A stretch of 64,000 bases of DNA from Spirosoma endbachense (GTDB lineage Bacteria; Bacteroidota; Bacteroidia; Cytophagales; Spirosomataceae). The position numbers were made by a program, and so were the translations under genes. Of the stretch, positions 24,155 through 32,231 are shown piece after piece (the stretch's first letter is position 1; each line of letters begins with the position of its first letter). The stretch spans positions 4,653,251-4,717,250 of the forward strand of contig NZ_CP045997.1 in NCBI RefSeq assembly GCF_010233585.1. The letters run 5' to 3'. Under the pieces are notes generated by a model. That model saw only the letters and a list, made by a program, of their open reading frames with translations. It was not told the DNA's origin and searched no databases.

Positions 24155-26881
24155 ATGTACCCACTTCACCTGATAAAGCGGGCTTCATTGCCTGTGATCA
24201 ATTTATTCCTCTTGGGTTATTGGCTGACAAATGTGCTGGCTAACGCCCAGCAAAAAGCAATTCCCAAACCCGAAGAAACCCTCGGCTTTGCGGTTGGTGC
24301 TGATTTTAAACTGGCTACCTACGAACAATCGCTGAAATACTTCCAGAAACTCGACGAAGCCAGCGATCTGATCAAGCTGGTTCACGTTGGCGAAACGTCG
24401 GAAGGAAGACCCTGGTATTTTGCCCTGATCTCGTCAAAAAAGAACCTCGACAACATTGATAGGTACCGGGCCATTGCGCAGCGGTTGGCCCATCCGGCGG
24501 GCCTGACCGACGACGAAGCGAAAAAACTAGCGATGGAAGGCAAACCGTTGGTGCATATCGATGGCGGTCTGCATGCATCGGAAGTAGCGGGTGCTCAGCA
24601 TACGATTTCGCTGGCGTATGACATGCTCAGTAAGGCCGACGATCCTAAGATGAAGGCGATCCTGGACAATGTGATTCTGTTGCTGTGGCCATCGCTTAAC
24701 CCCGATGGACAAACCATGATCGGTGACTGGTATAAATCAAATGTGGGTACACCTTATGAAGTAGCCCCTCCCCCATTCCTGTATCAGAAATACGTTGGGC
24801 ACGACAACAATCGCGATGCCTACATGCTCAACATGATCGAGTCGCGGGTGGTAGCCCGAACCTGGCGCGACTGGGAACCGAATATCATTTTTGTCCACCA
24901 TCAGACCTCGCCCTTTCCAACGAGGATCTGGTTGCCGCCCTTTGCCGAACCAATTGCTTCCCAAACCCCACCCATTATTGCCCGAGAGGTAAACATGATT
25001 GGCATGGCGATGGCGCAGGCACTCGAAAGCAATGGACAAAAAGGAGCCACTCACATGGGAACGGGCTTTGATGCCTGGTATCCGGGCTACATCGATTATA
25101 TGCCGGTTCTGCAAAACATACCGGCTTTCTGGACCGAAACGGCCTTGTATAATTATGCTACACCGCATTTCTACACCGTTCGCGACTTCCCCAAAGATAA
25201 GAATGAGTTTCGCGTCGAGTCCTTGTATTCAAGCCCGTGGCCGGGTGGCTGGTGGCGAATCAGTGATGCCATTGCCTACATGCAAACGGCTTCGCTGGCC
25301 ACACTCGATTATGCGGCCAAATACGGCGATGTACTGTTGTATAACCGGTATCAGGCCGGCCGCAACACCATCAAAAAATACGAGCAGGAACCGCCCTATG
25401 CTTATTTCATCCCCCAGAAACAACGCGACCCCGTACGCCCGGTTGAACTGTTGCGTCGACTGGCATTTCACGGTATCCGAATTGGCCAGTTGACGAAAGA
25501 TGTTGCGTTTGAGGGCCGCAACTATCCCAAAGGAACCTGGGTAATACCGATGAATCAGGAATATGGCGAGTTAACTAAACAATTACTCGATGTACAGTCA
25601 TATCCTGACCTGCGCGAATTTCCGGGTGGACCACCCGAACAGCCCTATGACGCTGCGGGCTGGACGCTTCCGCTGCAATTTGAACTGAACGTGATTCCAG
25701 CTACGACACCATTGACCTTCGATGTAAAAGGGGCAATTCAACTGGTTGCCGGAACTGCGAGAGACTGGAAAACGGATGATCGTAAAGATGCCAATCCGGC
25801 CGATTTTGTTGGTGGAATCGGGTTTGATACCAATCCGGTTTCGGCAGGGATCAAAGCGCCGGAAGGCCGTTTGACTGGTTCAGGTACGATCATGTTGGTG
25901 AATCCGGCCGAGAATAATGCGTTTAAAGTATTAAACCGGTCACTAAAAGCGGGTGGAACGGTCAGCTACAACAAAGACCGCCAACGGTATGCGATTAGTG
26001 GGATACCAAGAACGACGCTGGAGCCGTGGGTAAAGGACTTAGGAGTAATCGCTGAACTTACGGCGAATACGACTGGGGCAGCTGTAAAACCAAGGATTGC
26101 GGTCTACAAACCCTGGACGGCAAGCATGGACGAAGGGTGGAGCCACTGGGTACTGGAGCAATTCGAGTTTTCGTTCGTGAACATCAGTAATGCCGACGTA
26201 TTGGCGGGAGATCTGACGGATCGATTCGACGTGATTCTGTTTGCCTCTGATCGGCCAAGGAATATCAAAGATGGGTTCGCGAAAGGATCGGTCCCACCCG
26301 CTTACGAAGGTGGATTGGGCGAGCAGGGCGCTGCGAATCTGGATAATTTTGTGCGCCAGGGCGGAACGCTCGTTTGCCTGAATTCGAGCAGCGACTATGC
26401 CATCGACGCGCTTCATTTACCCGTAAAAAATGTAGTCGCGGGCATTAACAGCAAAGATTTCTTTACCGGTGGTTCGCTGCTGGAAGTAGAAACGGATGCG
26501 ACCCATCCGGTCATGGCCGGTATGCCTGCCAAAGCCGCTGTTTTTGTCGAGAATAGTCCCGTATTTGCTACCCTCGACGGATTTAAAGGTCAGGCATTGG
26601 CCAAATTTGCTCCGGCAGGATCGCCATTGCGGTCGGGTTATTTACTGGGTGAAAAGCACCTACAGGGTTATGCGGCTTCACTGGATGTACAACACGGTAA
26701 AGGACACGTCATTCTGCACGGTTTCCGGCCGCAATGGCGCGGTCAACCGCTGGGTACGTATCGCGTTCTGTTGAATTCTGTCCTTTATGGTGGTGAGCTG
26801 GCAAAGAGTAAATTCGGCACCGCTGAGTTCTGGAAATCACCTTCGGTGTCAATGAAACAGAAAGAAGAGGAGAAAAAATAA
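24155..26881 (+). CDS. Secreted M14-family zinc carboxypeptidase-like protein
   Basis: Starting at the ATG at 24155 gives 908 residues with a signal peptide ending NVLANAQ. An upstream TTG at 24104 would bury the signal. Residues about 50-330 are an M14 zinc-carboxypeptidase domain: zinc motif HASE within HIDGGLHASEVAGAQ, the substrate-binding segment SLNPDGQTMIGDW, the later zinc histidine in VHHQTS, and a probable catalytic Glu in FWTETALYN. The C-terminal half carries a class I glutamine-amidotransferase-like/ThuA-like fold (LDNFVRQGGTLVCLNSSSDYAI, HVILHGFRPQWRGQ), common in this large Bacteroidota subfamily. It likely trims peptides in the periplasm. Confidence 0.88.
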   Translation: MYPLHLIKRASLPVINLFLLGYWLTNVLANAQQKAIPKPEETLGFAVGADFKLATYEQSLKYFQKLDEASDLIKLVHVGETSEGRPWYFALISSKKNLDNIDRYRAIAQRLAHPAGLTDDEAKKLAMEGKPLVHIDGGLHASEVAGAQHTISLAYDMLSKADDPKMKAILDNVILLLWPSLNPDGQTMIGDWYKSNVGTPYEVAPPPFLYQKYVGHDNNRDAYMLNMIESRVVARTWRDWEPNIIFVHHQTSPFPTRIWLPPFAEPIASQTPPIIAREVNMIGMAMAQALESNGQKGATHMGTGFDAWYPGYIDYMPVLQNIPAFWTETALYNYATPHFYTVRDFPKDKNEFRVESLYSSPWPGGWWRISDAIAYMQTASLATLDYAAKYGDVLLYNRYQAGRNTIKKYEQEPPYAYFIPQKQRDPVRPVELLRRLAFHGIRIGQLTKDVAFEGRNYPKGTWVIPMNQEYGELTKQLLDVQSYPDLREFPGGPPEQPYDAAGWTLPLQFELNVIPATTPLTFDVKGAIQLVAGTARDWKTDDRKDANPADFVGGIGFDTNPVSAGIKAPEGRLTGSGTIMLVNPAENNAFKVLNRSLKAGGTVSYNKDRQRYAISGIPRTTLEPWVKDLGVIAELTANTTGAAVKPRIAVYKPWTASMDEGWSHWVLEQFEFSFVNISNADVLAGDLTDRFDVILFASDRPRNIKDGFAKGSVPPAYEGGLGEQGAANLDNFVRQGGTLVCLNSSSDYAIDALHLPVKNVVAGINSKDFFTGGSLLEVETDATHPVMAGMPAKAAVFVENSPVFATLDGFKGQALAKFAPAGSPLRSGYLLGEKHLQGYAASLDVQHGKGHVILHGFRPQWRGQPLGTYRVLLNSVLYGGELAKSKFGTAEFWKSPSVSMKQKEEEKK

Positions 26882-26973
26882 GGGAGTACATGTAGTTTAT
26901 CGATCGAGTGTGCAGTAGCTTCGTCGCGCCTATAACTTTTACAAGTAACATCGTACCAATCAACCATTTATCT

Positions 26974-27522
26974 ATGATCACTAAACTACCTTTCCGATTC
27001 ATGGTGGCACTTCTGGGGCTGCTCATGACACTTTCGGCGGTTCAGGCCGCGAAACCGCTGACTACGATAGCTCAGCTAACGGCCGACTGGCAACGGGCCC
27101 GCGAATTCACCAAAGAATATTTAGATACAATGCCCGAAGATGGCATGGGCTTTAAACCAACCCCCGAAATTCGCAGCTTTGCCGAGCAAATGCTACACCT
27201 TGCCGCAGCTAACTACAATTTTGGTGCATTGGCCAGCGGGAAAGCGAACCCATTTCAAGGCAAAAAGCTGGAGGAAATGAGCGAACTTAAAACGAAGGCA
27301 GCGCTCACAAAAGCCGTTCTGGATAGCTATGATTTTATGCTCGATGGCGTAAAAGGGCTAACGGACGCTCAATTGGCCGAAAATGTGAAGATGGGCCAGC
27401 GCGAAATGACCCGCGAACTGGTTCTGGCGAAAGCGTTTGAACACCAAACTCATCATCGCGGTCAGGCAACCATCTACATTCGGGCGAAAGGCATCAAGCC
27501 CCCCAACGAAAAGTTGTTTTAG
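26974..27522 (+). CDS. DinB family protein with signal peptide
   Basis: I use the ATG at 26974 (182 residues), which gives a signal peptide (FMVALLGLLMTLSAVQA); a start at 26908 would precede it by 22 unlikely residues. The four-helix DinB/YfiT-like metal-binding pattern is visible: a first histidine in EQMLHLAAANYNF and the C-terminal HXXXH in FEHQTHHRGQATIYIRAKG. Family members bind a metal and some are thiol-dependent transferases. Export of a DinB protein is common in this phylum but its role is unknown. A terminator hairpin follows. Confidence 0.85.
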   Translation: MITKLPFRFMVALLGLLMTLSAVQAAKPLTTIAQLTADWQRAREFTKEYLDTMPEDGMGFKPTPEIRSFAEQMLHLAAANYNFGALASGKANPFQGKKLEEMSELKTKAALTKAVLDSYDFMLDGVKGLTDAQLAENVKMGQREMTRELVLAKAFEHQTHHRGQATIYIRAKGIKPPNEKLF

Positions 27523-27545
27523 ACCAAATAATTCTACCCAAAAAG

Positions 27546-27577
27546 AGCGCCGACCCGATTGGATTGGCGCTTTTTTT
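27546..27577 (+). terminator. Rho-independent terminator after the DinB gene
   Basis: AGCGCC (27546-27551) pairs with GGCGCT (27566-27571). An A-run before and seven T residues after (27571-27577) complete a classical bidirectional terminator 23 bp after the stop codon. Confidence 0.85.
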
Positions 27578-27644
27578 GGTTGCGTATAATATCGCTCTGA
27601 CGAATCTCACATGCACCCTTTCCCAGCTTGTCTAAACGAATATG

Positions 27645-28313
27645 TCAGAATTTAAGGGCAATCAAGGCAGGAGCCAACGCTGCGGCTGTTGTGAAAGTAG
27701 CAACCTGCTGGTAGGGTCTGAGTTCGGTATGCTGGTTCGCTTTGCCTGCCAGAACATTGGTTGCAATAAAGCCTGCCAGGTGAATAATGGATAAGTATTT
27801 GTGCAACCGAACTCCGCTCCGTGCTTTTTGATCGGCAAGTAATTTAGGAGGAGCCGTTAGCGAAAGCAGCGCAGTGGTACCATAAGCAATGTTGGTTATA
27901 GTCCTCGTAGTCTGCTGGGCATTGAGGAGCTGATCGTACTCACTACCCGTGGCATTATTCATTTTAAGCCCCAGAATACCCTGTGCTACAAAACCCGCCA
28001 GCGTTGCATAGCCTGTAACCTTGTGGGATAATAGCATGATCGCACGCACCTTGAGTTCTTTCTTCCGCCCTTCCTGCGTAAGCGGTGCAACCTGAAAAAC
28101 CCGAAGCAGCCCGTTAGGGCCCCAGAAAACCCGTTGGGTGAACATCATTTTATGAGGTAAAAGTAGCTGAGCATCCGAATCAGTGGACGCTTTCAGCAGT
28201 TGATCATCAACCGTTGCATCCAGGGTTGCAGCAGTTGTTTGGCGGACATACGACGTGTCCTGGGCATGAACTTGTAAACAAACACACAGGAGGAGAACGA
28301 AAAGTTTTGCCAT
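27645..28313 (-). CDS. Unrecognised secreted/membrane protein with four hydrophobic segments
   Basis: A 222-residue protein with a signal peptide (MAKLFVLLLCVCLQVHAQ). It then has about 70 polar residues and roughly four membrane segments, starting at KVTGYATLAGFVAQGILGL. Histidines lie at the edges of these helices: LLSHKVTGYAT, RLHKYLSIIHLAGF and GKANQHTELRPY. This reminds one of four-helix haem-binding cytochrome b561-like domains, but I cannot confirm homology. It has no close operon partner: the next gene is divergent and carries a histidine kinase. Haem or electron-transfer function is a guess only. Confidence 0.7.
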   Translation of the reverse strand: MAKLFVLLLCVCLQVHAQDTSYVRQTTAATLDATVDDQLLKASTDSDAQLLLPHKMMFTQRVFWGPNGLLRVFQVAPLTQEGRKKELKVRAIMLLSHKVTGYATLAGFVAQGILGLKMNNATGSEYDQLLNAQQTTRTITNIAYGTTALLSLTAPPKLLADQKARSGVRLHKYLSIIHLAGFIATNVLAGKANQHTELRPYQQVATFTTAAALAPALIALKF

Positions 28314-28543
28314 GAGGAAATTAAGAAGTAAGAATGAGTAGGTAAAAACCGAATACTGTCAGCGCTGGTCGTTATCCATAGTACGGAGGAATTTCGCCCA
28401 TGGTTGCGTCCAGTCAGTGTATAAGCCCGGAACTACGTATGATCAATCTCATTTCACTCCCCATTTCCTCGCCCTCACCCGCAACTTTTACAGCTTCAGG
28501 TTTTGATGTTCCGTAAACCATTCGTTGCTTCTTATCTTGGCAC

Positions 28544-29575
28544 ATGACTATTCGTTTTTCGTGGCGACAGATTGCCGGAATTGCCGCATTGATTGTGGCT
28601 ACGCTGGTTAATCTACCGTTGTTTGGCTTAACATCCCGATCCCGGCTTGCGGTCGTGCCGCCGGGTGTTCCTGATGTAGGGCTTGCTCTAAGCCGTTTGG
28701 CATTTCACCTGGCCTTCACGTTTTTCTTTATTGAGCTGAATCGTCATGTGCTTACCCGGAAATCATATGCTCCCCGATTTGGCTTACTGGGTTGGTATGC
28801 CCTTAATTTTCTGTTATTTCTGGCACTAACAGGTCTATTCGTCGTCATTGTATTACCCTGGTATCCAGAGCGACCCATTCTGTTGATCACAACCAGTTAT
28901 TTCCGAAGCTTTTTCGTCTGGGTAACGGCGCTGCTGCTGGCAAACTTCCTCACAGTTCTCCAACAAAACCGAACCATTCAACTGGAGAATGAACTATTAA
29001 AACAGCAAAACCTACAGGCTCAACTGGACACCCTCCGGGCGCAGCTTAACCCGCATTTTCTGTTTAATTCGCTCAATGCACTAAGTTCACTCATCCGGGA
29101 AGGAGGTCCCAAAAGCCAACAGTATCTGGCCAAACTGTCGCAGGTGTTGCGGTATTCGTTACAGGTTCAGCAACAATCGCTGGTGCCGTTTGCGGAGGAG
29201 ATGCAGTTTACGTCGGCTTACTCCTTTCTTCTAACGATTCGGTTTGGCGATAACCTGCGTATCGACAATCAGCTCCCTGCCGATGCACCCTGGAAAATCC
29301 CACCCATGTCGCTCCAGCTACTGATCGAAAATGCAGTTAAACATAACATCGTGTCCAGTTCCCGACCGCTGACGATCAGTCTGGCTACGGATACGGCCCA
29401 TGAGTTCATTATTGTCCGGAATGCCTATCAACCAAAGCCCGAACCCGCCGACGGCATGGGCAGCGGATTGTCAAATCTCGATAGCCGGTTTCGTTTGCTG
29501 ACCAGTAAGTCAATTCAACTATCGCGAACGGATGGCGAATTTATCGTTCAGTTACCCATTATCCCTGCAACCTGA
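28544..29575 (+). CDS. LytS-type sensor histidine kinase
   Basis: A 343-residue kinase. Four membrane helices occupy residues about 8-135 with no large periplasmic sensor. A short coiled coil (LQQNRTIQLENELLKQQN) leads to the His_kinase domain with the phospho-acceptor His171 in QLNPHFLFNSLNALSSL. The HATPase N-box is LQLLIENAVKHN and the G-box DGMGSGLSNLDSRF. It phosphorylates the LytTR regulator encoded next; the last base of its TGA is the first base of the regulator's ATG, so translation is coupled. Confidence 0.93.
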   Translation: MTIRFSWRQIAGIAALIVATLVNLPLFGLTSRSRLAVVPPGVPDVGLALSRLAFHLAFTFFFIELNRHVLTRKSYAPRFGLLGWYALNFLLFLALTGLFVVIVLPWYPERPILLITTSYFRSFFVWVTALLLANFLTVLQQNRTIQLENELLKQQNLQAQLDTLRAQLNPHFLFNSLNALSSLIREGGPKSQQYLAKLSQVLRYSLQVQQQSLVPFAEEMQFTSAYSFLLTIRFGDNLRIDNQLPADAPWKIPPMSLQLLIENAVKHNIVSSSRPLTISLATDTAHEFIIVRNAYQPKPEPADGMGSGLSNLDSRFRLLTSKSIQLSRTDGEFIVQLPIIPAT

Positions 29576-30372
29576 TGCGTGTGTTATTACTAGAAGATGA
29601 ACGGACAGCGGCCAACCATCTGGCCGCTTTGCTTTGTGAACTCGAACCATCACTTACGATAGTGGCTGTCATCGACAGTGTTGAGGAAGGCAGGGCGCGG
29701 TGGTCTCAACTACCAACGCCCGATCTCATCCTGTCGGATATTCAACTGGCCGATGGTCTATCATTTTCGTTACTGGAGCAGGTATCTGTACCCTGCCCCA
29801 TCATTTTTACCACAGCTTACGACGAATACGCCATTCGAGCCTTCAGGCACAACAGCATTGACTACCTGCTGAAACCCATTGAACGAGAAGCCCTTGAAGC
29901 CAGCCTTCAGAAATATCGGTCCCTCGCCCGCCCGGCCAGTGATGAGCTGGTTCGCCAGATGCAGGATATGCTAAGCAAACACGCATTTATGCCTCCGACC
30001 TACCGGACTAGTTTTTTAATTCAGTTCAGGGATAAACTACTACCCATCAAGGTGTCGGATATTGCTTATTTCTCGATTGAAGGGGGAGTCGTTTCCGCAA
30101 CGATTTATGACCGGGTTTTGGATAATCGGGCGTCGGACCGGTCGATCAGTTACCCAATTGAGCAAAAGCTCGAAGATCTGGATAGCCAACTTGATCCAAA
30201 TCAGTTTTTTCGGGCCAACCGCCAGTTTATTGTAGCCCGGAACAGTATCAGCGAGGCCGAATTGTATTTCAACGGGCGCTTGCAGCTTAAACTCAAGCCT
30301 GCCCCCAGCCAGCAGGTGCTGATCAGCAAAGACCGGGCAAATCTGTTTAAAAAATGGATGGAGGAGTTTTGA
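29575..30372 (+). CDS. LytTR-family response regulator
   Basis: A 265-residue regulator. The receiver domain has the acidic pair in LLLEDE (residues 4-9), the phospho-acceptor Asp55 in LILSDIQLAD, Thr/Ser in IIFTTAYDEYA and Lys in DYLLKPIE. A LytTR DNA-binding domain follows from about residue 155 (DKLLPIKVSDIAYFSIEGG, QFFRANRQFIVARNSI, VLISKDRANLFKKWM). It forms a one-nucleotide overlap with the kinase gene. Likely targets are unknown; the esterase gene starting 115 bp downstream is one candidate. Confidence 0.94.
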   Translation: MRVLLLEDERTAANHLAALLCELEPSLTIVAVIDSVEEGRARWSQLPTPDLILSDIQLADGLSFSLLEQVSVPCPIIFTTAYDEYAIRAFRHNSIDYLLKPIEREALEASLQKYRSLARPASDELVRQMQDMLSKHAFMPPTYRTSFLIQFRDKLLPIKVSDIAYFSIEGGVVSATIYDRVLDNRASDRSISYPIEQKLEDLDSQLDPNQFFRANRQFIVARNSISEAELYFNGRLQLKLKPAPSQQVLISKDRANLFKKWMEEF

Positions 30373-30455
30373 TTTTTCACCTGACCCATCGGCGGCTTAA
30401 CTGCTCAATCTGCCGCCTTCACATTGATTTTCCCCTGGTCGCTTCATCGAGACCG

Positions 30456-30463
30456 TAGGTTTG
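30456..30463 (+). promoter_or_regulatory. Candidate Bacteroidota -7 element (TAGGTTTG) upstream of the esterase
   Basis: TAGGTTTG matches the TAnnTTTG -7 consensus of Bacteroidota sigma factor promoters and lies 24 bp before the ATG at 30488. A matching -33 TTTG is not clear. This is a sequence-pattern call only. Confidence 0.35.
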
Positions 30464-30487
30464 TGTTGTCAAAACGACTAAACAATA

Positions 30488-31456
30488 ATGACCAAATTGA
30501 TTGTAACGATTTTAATAGTGGGCCTTATTCTTTTGGGAGATAGGACTTTAGGGCTATGTTCGCTAAACAAAACGCAGCAGGCTTCATTCGCTCCGGTAGC
30601 CGAATCTAGTGTTCGTGATACCGTTCGGCATGAAGGGCAGACACGAATTTACTGGGTGCATGTGCCGCCTGCCTACAAACAGGGCACAAATCCGCTACCC
30701 CTGGTGATTGCGTTACACGGCGGTGGTGGTAGTGGGCAGCAATTCGAATCCCAATCGAAGTGGAGCGAAAAAGCCGACCAGGAAGGCTTTATTGTCGTCT
30801 ATCCGGATGGCATACAAAACGCCGGCATCCTGCATTTACGTACCTGGAATGCAGGCGCATGTTGCGGACAGAGTGCATCAACGCAGCAAACCGATGACGT
30901 CGGATTTATCGGAAAATTAATCGATAAACTGACCGCTACATACCGCATCGATCCCAAAAAAGTGTATGCCACGGGCCACTCCAACGGTGCGATGCTGTGT
31001 TACAGGCTGGCCTGTGAATTGTCAGATAAACTGGCAGCCATCGCTGCGAACGCAGGAACCATGCAGCTAAAAACAGCCTGTCAGCCTACCCGAATCATGC
31101 CGATTCTGCATATCCATTCGCAACTGGATCGAAACGTACCGTATATGGGTGGCGTTGGCACTAAGAGCATCAACAAACAATGGAATGCCCCGGTGGATAG
31201 TACACTCACAGTTTTCGCACAACTAGCGCAATGCAAGAGTCAGAAACAGATTGTTCGTACGACCGACAAATACACGTTTTATAAATGGACGAATTGCGTA
31301 GGCGGCACCGAGATTCAGTATTACCTGACCACAGATGGTGGGCACGCCTGGCCCGGTGGCCAAAAAGGAGCACGTTTCATCGGCGATACCCCGTCGGAAG
31401 CGTTCGTGAATAACGATATCATCTGGCAATTTTTCAAAACACTGTCGCTGCCCTAA
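30488..31456 (+). CDS. PHB-depolymerase / feruloyl-esterase-like (CE1) secreted esterase
   Basis: A 322-residue alpha/beta hydrolase with an N-terminal hydrophobic export segment (MTKLIVTILIVGLILLGD). The LpqC/poly(3-hydroxybutyrate)-depolymerase-like CE1 pattern is seen: oxyanion region LVIALHGGGGSGQQFE, GFIVVYPDGIQ, the TWNAGACCGQSAS cysteine motif, nucleophile in YATGHSNGAMLCYRLA, an acid in PILHIHSQLDRNVPY and the histidine in TTDGGHAWPGG. Such enzymes release ferulate or acetate from plant polysaccharides or cleave polyester. The plant-sugar context favours the former, but sequence alone does not decide. Confidence 0.86.
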   Translation: MTKLIVTILIVGLILLGDRTLGLCSLNKTQQASFAPVAESSVRDTVRHEGQTRIYWVHVPPAYKQGTNPLPLVIALHGGGGSGQQFESQSKWSEKADQEGFIVVYPDGIQNAGILHLRTWNAGACCGQSASTQQTDDVGFIGKLIDKLTATYRIDPKKVYATGHSNGAMLCYRLACELSDKLAAIAANAGTMQLKTACQPTRIMPILHIHSQLDRNVPYMGGVGTKSINKQWNAPVDSTLTVFAQLAQCKSQKQIVRTTDKYTFYKWTNCVGGTEIQYYLTTDGGHAWPGGQKGARFIGDTPSEAFVNNDIIWQFFKTLSLP

Positions 31457-31496
31457 TGCGAGTCGAATAAACCAACAATCAAACAAGTAGATCATC

Positions 31497-31877
31497 ATGA
31501 AAAGCAACCTGGTAAACGTCATTCTATCAGTGACTCTGGTACTTATTTCCATCTCGTCGTTTGCTCAACGCGGTCAGCTCGGCACACCCGAAGAACGAGC
31601 TACCCGCCAAACAACCCGAATGAAAGAAGCCCTGAATCTGTCGGCGGAACAGGAAACTTCGGTAGCCGATATTAACCTGAAATACGCCAAACAGATGCAG
31701 TCTTTACTGGAAACCGGCGGGCGAAATTTAAAAACAGCGCGAGCGGCTAAGTCAAGTATGAAAAGTAAGGATAATGAATTAAAAGAAGTATTGAACAAGG
31801 ACCAGTTCAACAAATACCTGGCTCTCAAAGAAGAGATGATGAGTCAGATGAAAGAACGGCGTCAGCAACGGCAATAG
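31497..31877 (+). CDS. Small periplasmic helical protein (LTXXQ / Spy-like, DUF4890-type)
   Basis: A 126-residue protein with a signal peptide (residues 1-23, ending SSFAQ). The mature part is almost wholly helical and charged. NLSAEQETSVADINLKY followed by VLNKDQFNKYLALKEEM are the paired LTXXQ-like motifs of Spy/CpxP-related periplasmic proteins. The C terminus is basic and Gln-rich (MKERRQQRQ). Such proteins bind unfolded proteins or metals in the envelope; function here is inferred from that resemblance only. It is 40 bp downstream of the esterase and may be cotranscribed. Confidence 0.75.
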   Translation: MKSNLVNVILSVTLVLISISSFAQRGQLGTPEERATRQTTRMKEALNLSAEQETSVADINLKYAKQMQSLLETGGRNLKTARAAKSSMKSKDNELKEVLNKDQFNKYLALKEEMMSQMKERRQQRQ

Positions 31878-31916
31878 CGGGTAAGCCGTCGACGGCTCAT
31901 ACAGTTAATTTTTTGC

Positions 31917-31942
31917 GTAGGTGCCCTGATCAGGGCACCTAC
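31917..31942. repeat. 26-bp perfect palindrome after the Spy-like gene
   Basis: GTAGGTGCCCTGA followed by its exact reverse complement. A smaller perfect palindrome AGCCGTCGACGGCT lies at 31884-31897, directly after the stop codon. The larger one is followed by a TTTAGTTT stretch, so it may serve as a terminator. Confidence 0.75.
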
Positions 31943-32231
31943 TTTAGTTTACGATAATGTAATTTTCGGCCAGTTTTTTTTAAATTAGTAGTGAAGCATA
32001 GAACTTCGCACGATGCATACATTAGTTTCATGACACTTCATTCTTTTGTGCTTTCATGACGTATCGGTTGCGCTAACCGAACATATCTCCTTTGACAACG
32101 GATTTTTTTTCACAAATACAACTAAAAGTAGGACAGTACAGGAAAGAGCTTATTTCGATGTCAAATAATTTTGGATCAAATTAAGAGCGCAACAATACAC
32201 ACCTGCCAAACAGCAGCATAACTATTAAACT
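31943..32231. other. A/T-rich leader of the rhamnose operon
   Basis: This 289-bp region holds no gene. It is markedly A/T-rich and must contain the promoter and any operator of the rhamnose genes. Short repeats of TTCATGAC occur (near 32026 and 32054), which could be regulator half-sites. No riboswitch-like structure was recognised. Confidence 0.4.
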